DNA from: Streptomyces beigongshangae
Lineage (GTDB): Bacteria; Actinomycetota; Actinomycetes; Streptomycetales; Streptomycetaceae
Reading direction: 5' to 3'
Assembly: GCF_019710745.1 (NCBI RefSeq)
Contig: NZ_JAHKJW010000003.1
Span: forward strand, 100,201 to 164,200
DNA: 64,000 bases
Numbering within the stretch: the first letter of the stretch is position 1; each line of letters begins with the position of its first letter. This document shows positions 17,198 through 25,431 of the stretch, piece by piece. The notes under the pieces were generated by a model. It had not been told where the DNA came from, made no database searches, and was given only the letters and a program-made list of their open reading frames with translations. Made by a program: the position numbers and the translations under genes.

Positions 17198-17224
17198 ACC
17201 TTTCACGGCAGTCAGGAGATTCCC

Positions 17225-18310
17225 ATGACGAACGCATTCGCCCCGATCGAGGTGGGCGGCCGGTCGCTGTCCAACCGCATCGTGATGGCACCGATGACCC
17301 GCAGCCGGGCCTACGGGCCGGGCGCCACCGCGACCGATCTGATGGCGGCCTACTACAGCCAGCGGGCCGGCGCCGGCCTGATCGTCACGGAGGGGATACA
17401 GCCCTCCGCCGTCGGCCAGGGGTACCCCGACACCCCGGGCCTGCACTCGGCGGAGCAGGTGGCGGCCTGGCGCAAGGTCACCGACGCCGTCCACGCCGGA
17501 GGCGGGGTGATCTTCGCCCAGCTGATGCACACCGGGCGCATCGGCCACCCGAGCCTGCTCCCCGACGGTCTGCACCCCGTCGCCCCCTCGCCCGTCGCGG
17601 CGAAGGGCCGGGTGTTCACCCACCAGGGCCCGATGGACTTCGTCACCCCGCACGAGCTGGACGCCGACGGCATCACCCGCACCATCGCCGACTTCACCGA
17701 CGCGGCACGCAACGCGATCACCGCCGGCTTCGACGGCGTGGAGATCCACGGCGCGAACGGCTACCTGATCCACCAGTTCCTCTCGCCCGGCACCAACCGG
17801 CGCACCGACGGCTGGGGCGGTGACGTGACCGGCCGGATCCGCTTCGGCCTGGAGACGGCCGCCGCCGTCGCGGAGGCGATCGGCGCTCACCGCACCGGCT
17901 TCCGCATCTCCCCCGCCAACCCCTACAACGACATCGCCGAGACGGACCCGGCGGACGTGGCGGACACCTACACCGCCCTGGTCGACCGGCTCGGCGAACT
18001 GGACCTCGCCTACCTGCACATGGTCGAGGGCGCCGACCGGTCCCTGACCACGCGCCTGCGCAAGAACTGGCCCACCGCGTTCGTCCTCAACCCGTTCACG
18101 TACCCCGAGCCCACCGGCCCCGACGCCCTCGCCCTCGTCCAGGAGGACACCGCCGACCTGGTCGCCTTCGGCGCGCTGTTCCTCGCCAACCCCGACCTCC
18201 CCGCCCGCCTGGCCGCCGACGGCCCCTACAACACCCCCGACCCCGCCACCTTCTACGGCGGCGACCACCACGGCTACACCGACTACCCGCGCCTGAAGGA
18301 CACGCCGTGA
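17225..18310 (+). CDS. Old yellow enzyme family alkene reductase
   Basis: The 361-residue FMN enzyme has the OYE core: NRIVMAPMTRSRA near the start, the HGANGYL motif with His175/Asn178 that bind the substrate carbonyl, and GTNRRTDGWGGD. The C-terminal part LVAFGALFLANPDLP is also typical. It reduces activated C=C bonds with NAD(P)H, such as enones and nitro compounds. AGGAG precedes ATG 17225. It lies 77 bp after the MarR gene, suggesting electrophile-responsive expression. A GC-rich stem follows the stop. Confidence 0.9.
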   Translation: MTNAFAPIEVGGRSLSNRIVMAPMTRSRAYGPGATATDLMAAYYSQRAGAGLIVTEGIQPSAVGQGYPDTPGLHSAEQVAAWRKVTDAVHAGGGVIFAQLMHTGRIGHPSLLPDGLHPVAPSPVAAKGRVFTHQGPMDFVTPHELDADGITRTIADFTDAARNAITAGFDGVEIHGANGYLIHQFLSPGTNRRTDGWGGDVTGRIRFGLETAAAVAEAIGAHRTGFRISPANPYNDIAETDPADVADTYTALVDRLGELDLAYLHMVEGADRSLTTRLRKNWPTAFVLNPFTYPEPTGPDALALVQEDTADLVAFGALFLANPDLPARLAADGPYNTPDPATFYGGDHHGYTDYPRLKDTP

Positions 18311-18313
18311 CCC

Positions 18314-18343
18314 GGCGGGCCCTGCCGGCCCTGCCGGCCCGCC
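18314..18343 (+). terminator. GC-rich stem after old yellow enzyme gene
   Basis: GGCGGGCC and GGCCCGCC form an 8-bp stem starting 4 nt after the stop codon. The loop contains CTGCCGGCC repeats. Confidence 0.45.
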
Positions 18344-18514
18344 CGCCCGTACGGGAAAACGATTGGCCCCGGCCGCCCGGGGTGGCCTAGGATCTCCGAT
18401 CCCGCCCGCCTCCCGTCGTGGAGCGCCGCCGCCCGGACGGAAACCGGCCGGCCCACCGCCACAGTCAGCGGGGCCCCTCGGGCCCCGGCTCCCGCAGGCC
18501 CGGAGGCAACACCC

Positions 18515-20653
18515 GTGTCCACCCCGCCCGACTCCGCCACGCCGTCGACCACCGTGTCGCCGTCCACCGGCCCGTCGACCACCGTGTCGCCGTCCACCGC
18601 CGTGCCGTCCGACGGCCCGCTCGCCCGCGAGCGCGCCCATCTCGCGGCGTCCCGTGCCGCGCTGCGTTCGATGCGGGAGGACGTGCAGTCCCTCGACATC
18701 CGGGACGTCACCGCGAACTGGGTCAACGCGGAGGTCCTGGGCCGCCAGATCGACGAGCGCATCAAGGCACTGGCCGACCTGTCCCGCACCCCGCTGTTCT
18801 TCGGCCGCCTCGACTACCTGCACGCCCCGGGGGCCGAGCGGGCGGAGGGCGCGCGGGGCGAGTCCTTCTACATCGGCCGCCGGCACGTGCACGACGCGAG
18901 CGGCGACCCGATGGTGATCGACTGGCGCGCCCCGGTGTCCCAGCCGTTCTACCGGGCCTCCCGGAAGGCCCCGATGGACGTCGCACTGCGCCGCCGCTTC
19001 GGGTACACGGGCGGCGACCTCACCGCGTACGAGGACGAGCACCTCTCCGACCCCGCCGAGGCCGCCGCCACCAGCAAGCTGCTCCAGCAGGAGATCGAGC
19101 GCCCGCGCGTGGGCCCGATGCGCGACATCGTGGCGACGATCCAGCCGGAGCAGGACGAGATCGTACGGTCCGGTCTGGGCGGCACGGTCTGTGTGCAGGG
19201 GGGTCCGGGCACCGGCAAGACGGCCGTCGGCCTGCACCGGGTCGCGTACCTCCTGTACGCCCACCGCGACCGGCTCGCCCGCACCGGCACCCTGGTCATC
19301 GGGCCGAACGCGTCCTTCCTGCACTACATCGAGCAGGTGCTGCCCGCGCTGGGCGAGCTGGAGGTCAGGCAGGCCACGGTCGACGACCTGGTCGCGCACG
19401 TGGAGGTGCGGGGCACGGACGGGGCGGCGGCGGCCGTCGTGAAGGGCGACGCGCGGATGGCCGAGGTGCTGCGCCGGGCCGTCCGCGCGCACGTGACCCC
19501 GCCGGCCGAGCCCGTCGTGGTGGTCCGCGGCTCGCGGCGCTGGCGCGTACCGGCGTACGAACTGGCGGACATCGTGCGGGAGCTGCTGGACCGGGACATC
19601 CGGTACGGCGCGGCCCGCGAGGCCCTGCCGCAGCGCATCGCGCACGCCGTGCTGGTGCAGATGGAGCGGTCGGGCGAGGCGCCGGACGACCGGGTGCAGG
19701 ACGCGGTGGCCCGCAACCCCGCGGTGAAGGCGGCCGTGAAGGCGATCTGGCCGCCGGTGGACCCGGCGAAGCTGGTCCTGCGGCTGCTCTCCGACGCGGA
19801 GTTCCTGGCCCGGCACGCGGAGGGCGTCCTCACGGAGGAGGAGCAGGAGACGATCCGCTGGGCGAAGCCCGCACGGTCGGTGAGGTCCGCCAGGTGGTCG
19901 GCGGCGGACGCGGTGCTGATCGACGAGGCGACCGACCTCGTACGGCGCACGCACTCCCTCGGGCACGTGGTGCTCGACGAGGCGCAGGACCTGTCACCCA
20001 TGCAGTACCGGGCGGTGGGGCGGCGCTGCACGACCGGTTCGGCGACGGTGCTGGGCGATCTGGCGCAGGGCACGACGCCGTGGGCGACGCGGAGCTGGCA
20101 GGAGGCGCTCTCCCACCTCGGCAAGCCGGAGGCGGTCGTGGAGGAACTGACGGCGGGCTTCCGTGTACCGACGGACGTGATCGCGTACGCGTCCCGGCTG
20201 CTCCCGCACATCGCGCCGGGCCTCACGCCGGTGGCGTCGGTCCGGGAGAACCCGGGCTTCTTCGAGGTCCGGGATACCTCCTCCACGGGAGCCTCCTCCA
20301 CGGGAGAGGTGGTGGCGGCGTGCGGGGAGCTGCTGGCGCACGAGGGTTCGGTGGGGCTGATCGCGGCGGACGCGCGCGTGCCGGCGCTCTCGGCGGCCCT
20401 GGCGGAGGCGGGCCTGGCGTACCTCGCCCCCGGCGAGGAGACGACGCTCGCCACCCGTCTGACGCTGGTGCCGGCGTCCCTCGCCAAGGGTCTGGAGTAC
20501 GACTACGTGGTGCTGGACGAACCGGGGGCGGTCGTGTCCGGCGAACCGGACGGGCGGACGGGGCTGCGCCGGCTGTACGTCGCCCTGACCCGGGCGGTCT
20601 CGGGCCTGATCGTGACCCACGCGGACGCCTTGCCGGCGCAGCTGACGGAGTAG
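18515..20653 (+). CDS. HelD/UvrD-like superfamily 1 helicase
   Basis: The 712-residue protein has Walker A QGGPGTGKT (Lys235), Walker B DEAQD (488-492) and a C-terminal motif region (ASLAKGLEYDYVVLDEP, LRRLYVALTRAV). The long N-terminal coiled region and the overall arrangement resemble HelD, which removes stalled RNA polymerase; some actinobacterial homologues (HelR) protect it from rifamycins. I saw no rifamycin-associated element upstream, so resistance is not implied. GGAGG precedes GTG 18515. The first 35 residues are a Ser-Thr-Pro tract coded by a duplicated segment of about 26 bp. Confidence 0.8.
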   Translation: MSTPPDSATPSTTVSPSTGPSTTVSPSTAVPSDGPLARERAHLAASRAALRSMREDVQSLDIRDVTANWVNAEVLGRQIDERIKALADLSRTPLFFGRLDYLHAPGAERAEGARGESFYIGRRHVHDASGDPMVIDWRAPVSQPFYRASRKAPMDVALRRRFGYTGGDLTAYEDEHLSDPAEAAATSKLLQQEIERPRVGPMRDIVATIQPEQDEIVRSGLGGTVCVQGGPGTGKTAVGLHRVAYLLYAHRDRLARTGTLVIGPNASFLHYIEQVLPALGELEVRQATVDDLVAHVEVRGTDGAAAAVVKGDARMAEVLRRAVRAHVTPPAEPVVVVRGSRRWRVPAYELADIVRELLDRDIRYGAAREALPQRIAHAVLVQMERSGEAPDDRVQDAVARNPAVKAAVKAIWPPVDPAKLVLRLLSDAEFLARHAEGVLTEEEQETIRWAKPARSVRSARWSAADAVLIDEATDLVRRTHSLGHVVLDEAQDLSPMQYRAVGRRCTTGSATVLGDLAQGTTPWATRSWQEALSHLGKPEAVVEELTAGFRVPTDVIAYASRLLPHIAPGLTPVASVRENPGFFEVRDTSSTGASSTGEVVAACGELLAHEGSVGLIAADARVPALSAALAEAGLAYLAPGEETTLATRLTLVPASLAKGLEYDYVVLDEPGAVVSGEPDGRTGLRRLYVALTRAVSGLIVTHADALPAQLTE

Positions 20654-20710
20654 ACCGCCGGTCGCCTGCGGGCCGAGGGACGAAGGGCCGGGGCGCGGCC
20701 CCGTCTTCCA

Positions 20711-20729
20711 GGGGCGCGGGGAACCGCGC
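20711..20729 (-). repeat. Dispersed intergenic hairpin repeat, copy A
   Basis: On the minus strand this reads GCGCGGTTCCCCGCGCCCC, a 6-bp stem (GCGCGG/CCGCGC) with a TTCC loop. It lies between the convergent helD-like and cutC genes and belongs to a six-copy set in this window. Confidence 0.8.
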
Positions 20730-20811
20730 CACCGGCCCCCACCGGCCCCCACCGGCCCGCAGGACGCATACGTGCGGGCAGCAGGACGTACACGCGCGGG
20801 CAGCAGTCGGC

Positions 20812-21504
20812 TCAGGCCGTGTCCAGGGCGGCGCGCCACGTGCGGACCGCGGGTGCGGAGACCGGGGCCGACCAGCCCCCCGGCCGCGCCGCCCCGCCGA
20901 TGTGGAACGCGTCCACCCCCGCCGCCCGCAGCCGCGGCACGTGGTCGAGGCGGAGGCCGCCGCCGATCAGGAGCCGCGGCTCGTAGCCCGGCTCGCCGCG
21001 CCGCGCCGCCTCCGCGAGCAACGTCGGCAGCCCCTCGTCCACCCCCGCCGCCGCCCCCGCCGTGAGGTACGTGTCCAGGCCGGGCAGGCCGGACAGCCGC
21101 TTGCGCAGGGTGTCCCGGTCGGCGGCCCGGTCGATCGCCCGGTGGAACGTCCAGCGGCAGCCGTCCAGTTCCGCCAGCACCGAGTCCAGCGCGGGCAGGT
21201 CGGGCTCCCCCGCCCCGTCCAGGAACCCGAGCACGAACTCGTCCGCCCCGGCGCCCCGCAACTCCCGCGCCGCCCGTACGAGCGCCCGTACGTCCCCGGC
21301 GTCGAAACCGTCGGCCAGGCGCAGCATCACGCGCAACGGGAGGCCGACCGCGGCCCGGATCCCGGCGAAGGCGTCGGTCGGCGGGGTGAGCCCGTCGGCG
21401 GCCATGTCGGTGACCAGTTCCAGCCGGTCCGCGCCTCCGGCCTCGGCGGCGACCGCGTCCTCGACGTCGAGGGCGATCACCTCCAGGAGTGCACGTTCGC
21501 TCAT
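20812..21504 (-). CDS. cutC: CutC family protein
   Basis: The 230-residue TIM-barrel protein has the CutC signatures LEVIALDVEDAVAAEAGGADRLELVTDM near the N-terminus, and FHRAID and LIGGGLR further on. CutC was linked to copper homeostasis, but its biochemical role is still unclear. ATG 21504 is preceded by AAGAGG. It is convergent with the helicase gene and divergent from the XRE-DUF5753 gene. Confidence 0.85.
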   Translation of the reverse strand: MSERALLEVIALDVEDAVAAEAGGADRLELVTDMAADGLTPPTDAFAGIRAAVGLPLRVMLRLADGFDAGDVRALVRAARELRGAGADEFVLGFLDGAGEPDLPALDSVLAELDGCRWTFHRAIDRAADRDTLRKRLSGLPGLDTYLTAGAAAGVDEGLPTLLAEAARRGEPGYEPRLLIGGGLRLDHVPRLRAAGVDAFHIGGAARPGGWSAPVSAPAVRTWRAALDTA

Positions 21505-21637
21505 AGGACCTCTTCCCTCGGGCGGCCATAGGTCTAGTCCAATGGCCAGCCTACGCGCCCCGCGACGGAGATCAACGGATATCACCATTCGCACACATGG
21601 CATCACTCTGCGCAATTACTATCGTTCCGGCGACGTA

Positions 21638-21680
21638 CGACAACGCCGTCCGACGACGCCGTTCGCGCGAGAGGGAGTTG
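21638..21680 (+). promoter_or_regulatory. Leader shared with the XRE relic at 34 kb
   Basis: CGACAACGCCGT at 21638 and AGGGAGTTG at 21672 both recur in front of the XRE relic (34058 and 34079). Here ACGCCGT is duplicated 13 bp apart. The ribosome-binding site is part of the conserved block. Confidence 0.5.
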
Positions 21681-21684
21681 TGGC

Positions 21685-22548
21685 ATGCCCAAACCGAAGC
21701 GACTCGATTCTTCCCAGTCCCCCCGCGAGCTGTACGGGGCGGAACTGCGCCACCAGCGCGAGGGCGCCGGGCTGTCCCAGGAGGAGCTGGGCGCCCGCCT
21801 GTTCGTCAGCGGTTCGTTCGTCGACCAGCTGGAGGCCGGCGTCCGCCGCATGCGGCCGGAGTACGCGCGACTGGCCGACGAGATCCTGAAGACGGACGGG
21901 TTCTTCGTACGGAACCTGGCCGGAGCGACGAGGTCCCCCTACGAGCACCACTTCGCGGACGTGGTCGAGTTCGAGGGGCTGGCCCGGTCGATCAAGGACT
22001 GGGCACCGGACCTGGTCCCCGGCCTGCTCCAGACCGCGGCGTACACACGGGCGGTGATCCGGGCGTACGACCCGGTCGTGCCGGACGACGTCGTGGAGGG
22101 GCGGATGGCGTCCCGGAAGGCCCGCGCGCGCGTCTTCGACGACCCGGACAGGCCCCGTTACTGGGCGATCCTGGACGAGGTCGTGGTGCGGCGCCCGGTG
22201 GGCGGCCCGCACACCATGGCGGAGCAGCTCCGCCACATCGCCGCGCTGGTCCGCCGCAACCGGATCATCGCCCAGGTGCTGCCCCTCTCGGAGGGGGCGC
22301 ACGCGGGGCTGGACGGCCTCTTCAAGATGATGACCTTCGACGACGCCCCGCCCGTCACCTACGTCCAGGGTGTCCAGACGGGGCGGCTGCTGGACGATCC
22401 GGCCGTGGTCGCCCGCTGCACGCTCACCTACGATCTGCTCGGGGCCGCGGCCTTGTCGCCCGCCGCGTCCCTCGCCCTCATCGAGCAGGCGGCCGAGGAG
22501 TACGAGAATGCGCACCGCACCCGGTCCGGGGACCTCGACCTGGCGTAG
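21685..22548 (+). CDS. XRE-family regulator with DUF5753 domain
   Basis: The 287-residue protein has an N-terminal helix-turn-helix (residues about 17-70, LSQEELGARLFVSGSFVDQLEAG) and a C-terminal DUF5753 domain (about 100-280, with LVPGLLQTAAYTRAVI). These proteins are numerous in Streptomyces and are usually paired with DUF397 proteins; WhiJ-type members affect development. A DUF397 gene overlaps its 3' end by 41 bp. AGGGAG lies before the ATG. It is likely to autoregulate with its partner. Confidence 0.9.
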   Translation: MPKPKRLDSSQSPRELYGAELRHQREGAGLSQEELGARLFVSGSFVDQLEAGVRRMRPEYARLADEILKTDGFFVRNLAGATRSPYEHHFADVVEFEGLARSIKDWAPDLVPGLLQTAAYTRAVIRAYDPVVPDDVVEGRMASRKARARVFDDPDRPRYWAILDEVVVRRPVGGPHTMAEQLRHIAALVRRNRIIAQVLPLSEGAHAGLDGLFKMMTFDDAPPVTYVQGVQTGRLLDDPAVVARCTLTYDLLGAAALSPAASLALIEQAAEEYENAHRTRSGDLDLA

Positions 22549-22738
22549 GAGCAGTCACAGCGGCGGTACGGCCAACGAGTGCGTGGAGGTCCGCGACGGC
22601 CTCCCCGGGCTCGTCCCCGTCCGCGACAGCAAGGACCCCGCCCGCGGCGTGCTGGTGTTCGGCGCCGCCGCCTGGTCGTCCTTCGTCACCGCGACCGCCG
22701 CCGCCACCGCCACCGCCACCGCCACCGCCGGACAATGA
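22508..22738 (+). CDS. DUF397 protein
   Basis: The 76-residue protein has the DUF397 core WRRSSHSGGTANECVEV and VRDSKDPARGVLVFGAAAWSSF. It ends in an Ala-Thr repeat tail coded by GCCACC repeats. DUF397 proteins act with XRE-DUF5753 partners, probably as antagonists in a toxin-antitoxin-like or regulatory pair. It overlaps the partner gene and lies just before an HD-domain gene, the in-frame ATG at 22735 of which overlaps its stop. Confidence 0.85.
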   Translation: MRTAPGPGTSTWRRSSHSGGTANECVEVRDGLPGLVPVRDSKDPARGVLVFGAAAWSSFVTATAAATATATATAGQ

Positions 22739-22743
22739 GACAC

Positions 22744-23415
22744 ATGGCCGACCTCGACGCCCTGCGCGCCCGCTGGTCCCACGCGCTCGACAGGAGCCGC
22801 GGGACCCAGACCCCCGACCCCGCCCCCTTCCCCGGCCCCGCCCCGGCCCCGGACCCCTACGCCGAGAACCTCCTCGCCCGCTGGGCGGAGCCCCGGCGGC
22901 GGTACCACACGCTCGACCATCTCACCGCCGTGCTGGACCACGTCGACGTCCTGGAGGAGGCCGCGGACGACCCGGACCTGGTGCGGCTGGCCGCGTGGTT
23001 CCACGACGCGGTCTACCTCCCCGACCGCTCCGAGAACGAGGAGCGGTCCGCCCGTCTCGCCGAGCGCGCGCTCCCCGAGGCCGGCCTCTCCCCCGCCGCC
23101 ACGGCCGAGGTCGCCCGCCTCGTGCGCCTGACGGTCACGCACGCCCCGGCCGCCGACGACCCGAACGGCCAGGTCCTGTGCGACGCCGACCTGGCGGTCC
23201 TCGCCTCGCCCGCCGACGCGTACGCCGCGTACACGACCGCGGTCCGCGAGGAGTACGCCTTCGTGCCGGCGGACGCCTTCCGCGAGGGCCGGGCCGCGGT
23301 TCTGCGCCAACTCCTGGACCTGCCCCGCCTGTTCCACACCCCGCACGGGACGAGGCAGTGGGAGACCCCGGCCCGCCACAACCTGACGACCGAGCTGGAC
23401 CTGCTGACCGGCTGA
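22744..23415 (+). CDS. HD-domain metal-dependent phosphohydrolase-like protein
   Basis: The 223-residue protein has the HD-type metal ligands: YHTLDHL, WFHDAVY (the His-Asp pair) and CDADLAVLA. It is a predicted phosphohydrolase of unknown substrate. ATG 22744 is annotated; an in-frame ATG at 22735 would form a 4-bp ATGA overlap with the DUF397 stop, and neither has a ribosome-binding site. A 16-bp tandem duplication (GACCTGCTGACCGGCT, 23398 and 23414) straddles the stop codon. Confidence 0.75.
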   Translation: MADLDALRARWSHALDRSRGTQTPDPAPFPGPAPAPDPYAENLLARWAEPRRRYHTLDHLTAVLDHVDVLEEAADDPDLVRLAAWFHDAVYLPDRSENEERSARLAERALPEAGLSPAATAEVARLVRLTVTHAPAADDPNGQVLCDADLAVLASPADAYAAYTTAVREEYAFVPADAFREGRAAVLRQLLDLPRLFHTPHGTRQWETPARHNLTTELDLLTG

Positions 23416-23429
23416 CCTGCTGACCGGCT
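23398..23429 (+). repeat. 16-bp tandem duplication across a stop codon
   Basis: Two exact copies of GACCTGCTGACCGGCT lie head to tail. The stop codon of the HD-domain gene falls at their junction. Confidence 0.8.
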
Positions 23430-23466
23430 GAACCCGTCGACGGGCCGGTCAACTACCCTCACCGGC

Positions 23467-24546
23467 ATGCGTGCCATGGGCGGGGACCAGGTGGAAGAGG
23501 CGGTCACGACCGCGCTGGCGGTCCTGCGGGCCGCGGCCGACCGGGACTGGGGCGTCAGGGCGGGCCGCCTGGAGTGGAGCTGCCGCAGGACGGCGGAGCA
23601 CATCGCGTCGGACCTCATCACGTACGCGGGCCAGCTGGCGGGCCGCGCCGCCGACCGCTACGTGCCCTTCGACATCGGTTTCGACGAGTGCGAGACCCCG
23701 CAGGACGTCCTCCAGGTCGTCGGGACGGCCGGCGCCCTGTTCGCCGCCACGGTGCGCACGACCCCGCGGGAGGTGCGGGCCTTCCACCCGTACCCCTTCC
23801 GCAGCGCCGACCGCGAGGGCTTCGCCGCGATGGCCGTCACCGAGGTGCTCGTGCACACGCACGACGTGGCGCAGGGCCTCGGGATCGCGTACGAGCCGTC
23901 CGCCGCGCTCTGCGCCGACGTCCTGACCCGGATCTTCCCGCACGTCCGGCCGGAGCCGGGACCCGACCACTGGCGGACCCTCCTGTGGGCCACGGGCCGC
24001 GGCGAACTGCCCGGCCGGGCGCCCCTCACCGACTGGCACTGGAGCAGCAACCTCGTCGTGCCCGCCGAGCGCCTCACCCTCCAGGGCGTCACCCCGGCCG
24101 CCGCCGCCGACCTGTGCGCGGGCGGCACGGGAGGCTTCGTGTGGATCGAGGACGGCCCCTTCCAGGGCACCCGGGACGCCGCGGGCATGGTCGTCAAGGG
24201 GTACGAGGCCGGGGTGCACCGGCCCGAGTGGGGCATGTTCGTCCTCGTCCGGCAGGAGGACGGCCGCGCGCTCGGCGCCATCGGCTTCCACGGCCCCCCG
24301 GACGAGGAGGGCCGCGCCGAGGTCGGCTACGACCTGACGGCGTCGGCCCGCGGCAACGGCTACGCCACCGAGGCCCTGCGCGCCCTGGCGGCCCTGGCCC
24401 TGGCCCGCGAGGACCTGACGTACCTGTTCGCGACGGTGGACCGCGCCAACTCCGCCTCCCAGGGCGTGGTCTCCCGCGCGGGCTTCACGCGGGTGGGCAC
24501 GCTGGACGGCGACGGGGAGCAGTACGCGTACGAACTGCGCGGCTGA
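23467..24546 (+). CDS. Maleylpyruvate isomerase-like/DinB domain fused to GNAT acetyltransferase
   Basis: The 359-residue protein has an N-terminal four-helix domain (about 1-195) of the mycothiol-dependent maleylpyruvate isomerase type (WSCRRTAEHIASDL, VLVHTHDVAQGLG). Its C-terminal half (about 200-355) is a GNAT fold with the acetyl-CoA loop in ASARGNGYATEALRAL. It may acetylate a small molecule; the substrate is unknown. ATG 23467 is the first of two close starts (second at 23476). It converges on a small operon, with a short hairpin after the stop. Confidence 0.75.
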   Translation: MRAMGGDQVEEAVTTALAVLRAAADRDWGVRAGRLEWSCRRTAEHIASDLITYAGQLAGRAADRYVPFDIGFDECETPQDVLQVVGTAGALFAATVRTTPREVRAFHPYPFRSADREGFAAMAVTEVLVHTHDVAQGLGIAYEPSAALCADVLTRIFPHVRPEPGPDHWRTLLWATGRGELPGRAPLTDWHWSSNLVVPAERLTLQGVTPAAAADLCAGGTGGFVWIEDGPFQGTRDAAGMVVKGYEAGVHRPEWGMFVLVRQEDGRALGAIGFHGPPDEEGRAEVGYDLTASARGNGYATEALRALAALALAREDLTYLFATVDRANSASQGVVSRAGFTRVGTLDGDGEQYAYELRG

Positions 24547-24549
24547 CCA

Positions 24550-24565
24550 CCGCTCCGGCGAGCGG
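24550..24565 (+). terminator. Hairpin after GNAT-fusion gene
   Basis: CCGCTC-CGGC-GAGCGG forms a 6-bp stem 3 nt after the stop, between convergent genes. Confidence 0.5.
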
Positions 24566-24578
24566 AGGGGCCGGCCGA

Positions 24579-24619
24579 CGCAAGGGCCCGCGAGCGCAAG
24601 GGCCCGCGAGCGCAAGGGC
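24579..24619. repeat. 16-bp tandem repeat
   Basis: CGCAAGGGCCCGCGAG occurs twice in tandem and a third time in part (first 9 bp), ending at the stop codon of the DUF4031 gene. Confidence 0.8.
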
Positions 24620-24897
24620 TACGGAGTCCCGCTCGCCGCCCGCCCCTTGGGCCTGCGCAGCCCGGACGCGTGCAGGAGGCGTACGACCTCGCGGCTGCGC
24701 ACCCGCACGGCGCCGGCCCGCACGGCGTCCTCGTACCGGTGCGAGGGGATGTCGTAGTGGTCCCGCTCGAAGGCGCGGGCGGGAACGCCGAGGCCGCGGG
24801 CGAAGGCGTGCAGCTCCTCGTACGACACGTCGCTGACCAGGTGGGACCACATGCGGCCGTGACCCGGCCAGTCGGGCGGGTCGATGTAGACGGTCAC
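24619..24897 (-). CDS. DUF4031 protein
   Basis: The 92-residue protein begins VTVYIDPPDWPGHGRMWSHL, typical of the DUF4031 family, and contains FERDHYDIPSHRY. The family is small and of unknown function. GTG 24897 overlaps the stop of the upstream gene in a GTGA, so the two are translationally coupled. Confidence 0.85.
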   Translation of the reverse strand: MTVYIDPPDWPGHGRMWSHLVSDVSYEELHAFARGLGVPARAFERDHYDIPSHRYEDAVRAGAVRVRSREVVRLLHASGLRRPKGRAASGTP

Positions 24898-25316
24898 GCG
24901 GCCCCCATGGCGGGTCCGAGCACGCCCACCGGGGCGACCGTCACGCCGGCCTTGTGGCACACCCAGTGCGGGTCGGGCCCCAGCTCGGGCTCGACCTCCA
25001 GGGCGTGGGGATCACCGTCGGCGCAGACGGGACACAGCGGCCAGCGCCCGTACTTCTCCAGCAGCGCGTCCTGCACGTCCTGGGCGACCAGCCCGGCGAC
25101 GTACTCGGCGCCCTCGGGCCACTGCTCCACCCACCACCGCCGCTGCGCGACGGACTCCTCGACCATCGAGACGACATCGGCCTCGGCGACCTCCCCCGCC
25201 ACGAGATCGGCGATGACCAGCGCCCGGGCGGCGTGCAGGGCCTGCTCCAGCGGACCGACGGAGGAAGGGGAGGGAGGAGGGGAAGGAGAGGAGGAGGGGG
25301 GACCGGAGGATTCCAT
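24894..25316 (-). CDS. Hypothetical protein with Cys pair
   Basis: The 140-residue protein starts with a Ser-Pro tract and then has a helical region (LEQALHAARALVIADLVAGEV). Its C-terminal part has CPVC and a later lone Cys (WVCHKAG), which might bind metal. I recognise no named family. It is the first gene of a two-gene unit with DUF4031 (4-bp overlap) and is divergent from the rpiR gene, so the intergenic region at 25317-25403 holds both promoters. Confidence 0.7.
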   Translation of the reverse strand: MESSGPPSSSPSPPPSPSSVGPLEQALHAARALVIADLVAGEVAEADVVSMVEESVAQRRWWVEQWPEGAEYVAGLVAQDVQDALLEKYGRWPLCPVCADGDPHALEVEPELGPDPHWVCHKAGVTVAPVGVLGPAMGAA

Positions 25317-25368
25317 ACCTCCATTGTGCGCCGCCCCTCCGCACCGCGATCGGGGCCGGTCCTCGCTC

Positions 25369-25397
25369 TTGACCCTCCCCCGCCCCGAAAATATCTT
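25369..25397 (+). promoter_or_regulatory. Promoter of rpiR, leaderless
   Basis: TTGACC at 25369-25374 and TATCTT at 25392-25397 are 17 bp apart, close to consensus. The GTG start is at 25404, 6 nt beyond the -10 element, where transcription should begin. Confidence 0.8.
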
Positions 25398-25431
25398 TCA
25401 TACGTGACCCACGAAGTGAAGGAAATTTTCG
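25386..25431 (+). promoter_or_regulatory. Dyad operator over the rpiR promoter and start
   Basis: CGAAAATATCTTTCA (25386-25400) and TGAAGGAAATTTTCG (25417-25431) match as an inverted repeat at 13 of 15 positions with a 16-bp spacer. It covers the -10 element, the start codon and the first eight codons. Autoregulation by the encoded RpiR protein is the likely role. Confidence 0.65.

Noticed and set aside
14705..17224. Very long plus-strand open frame running into the old yellow enzyme gene
   Set aside because: It crosses the XPB, oxidoreductase and marR genes in another frame. The true start at 17225 has a ribosome-binding site, so the rest is a GC artefact.
18344..18514. Rifamycin-associated element in front of the HelD-like gene
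   Set aside because: I could not find a matching palindrome, so a HelR-type resistance role is not claimed.
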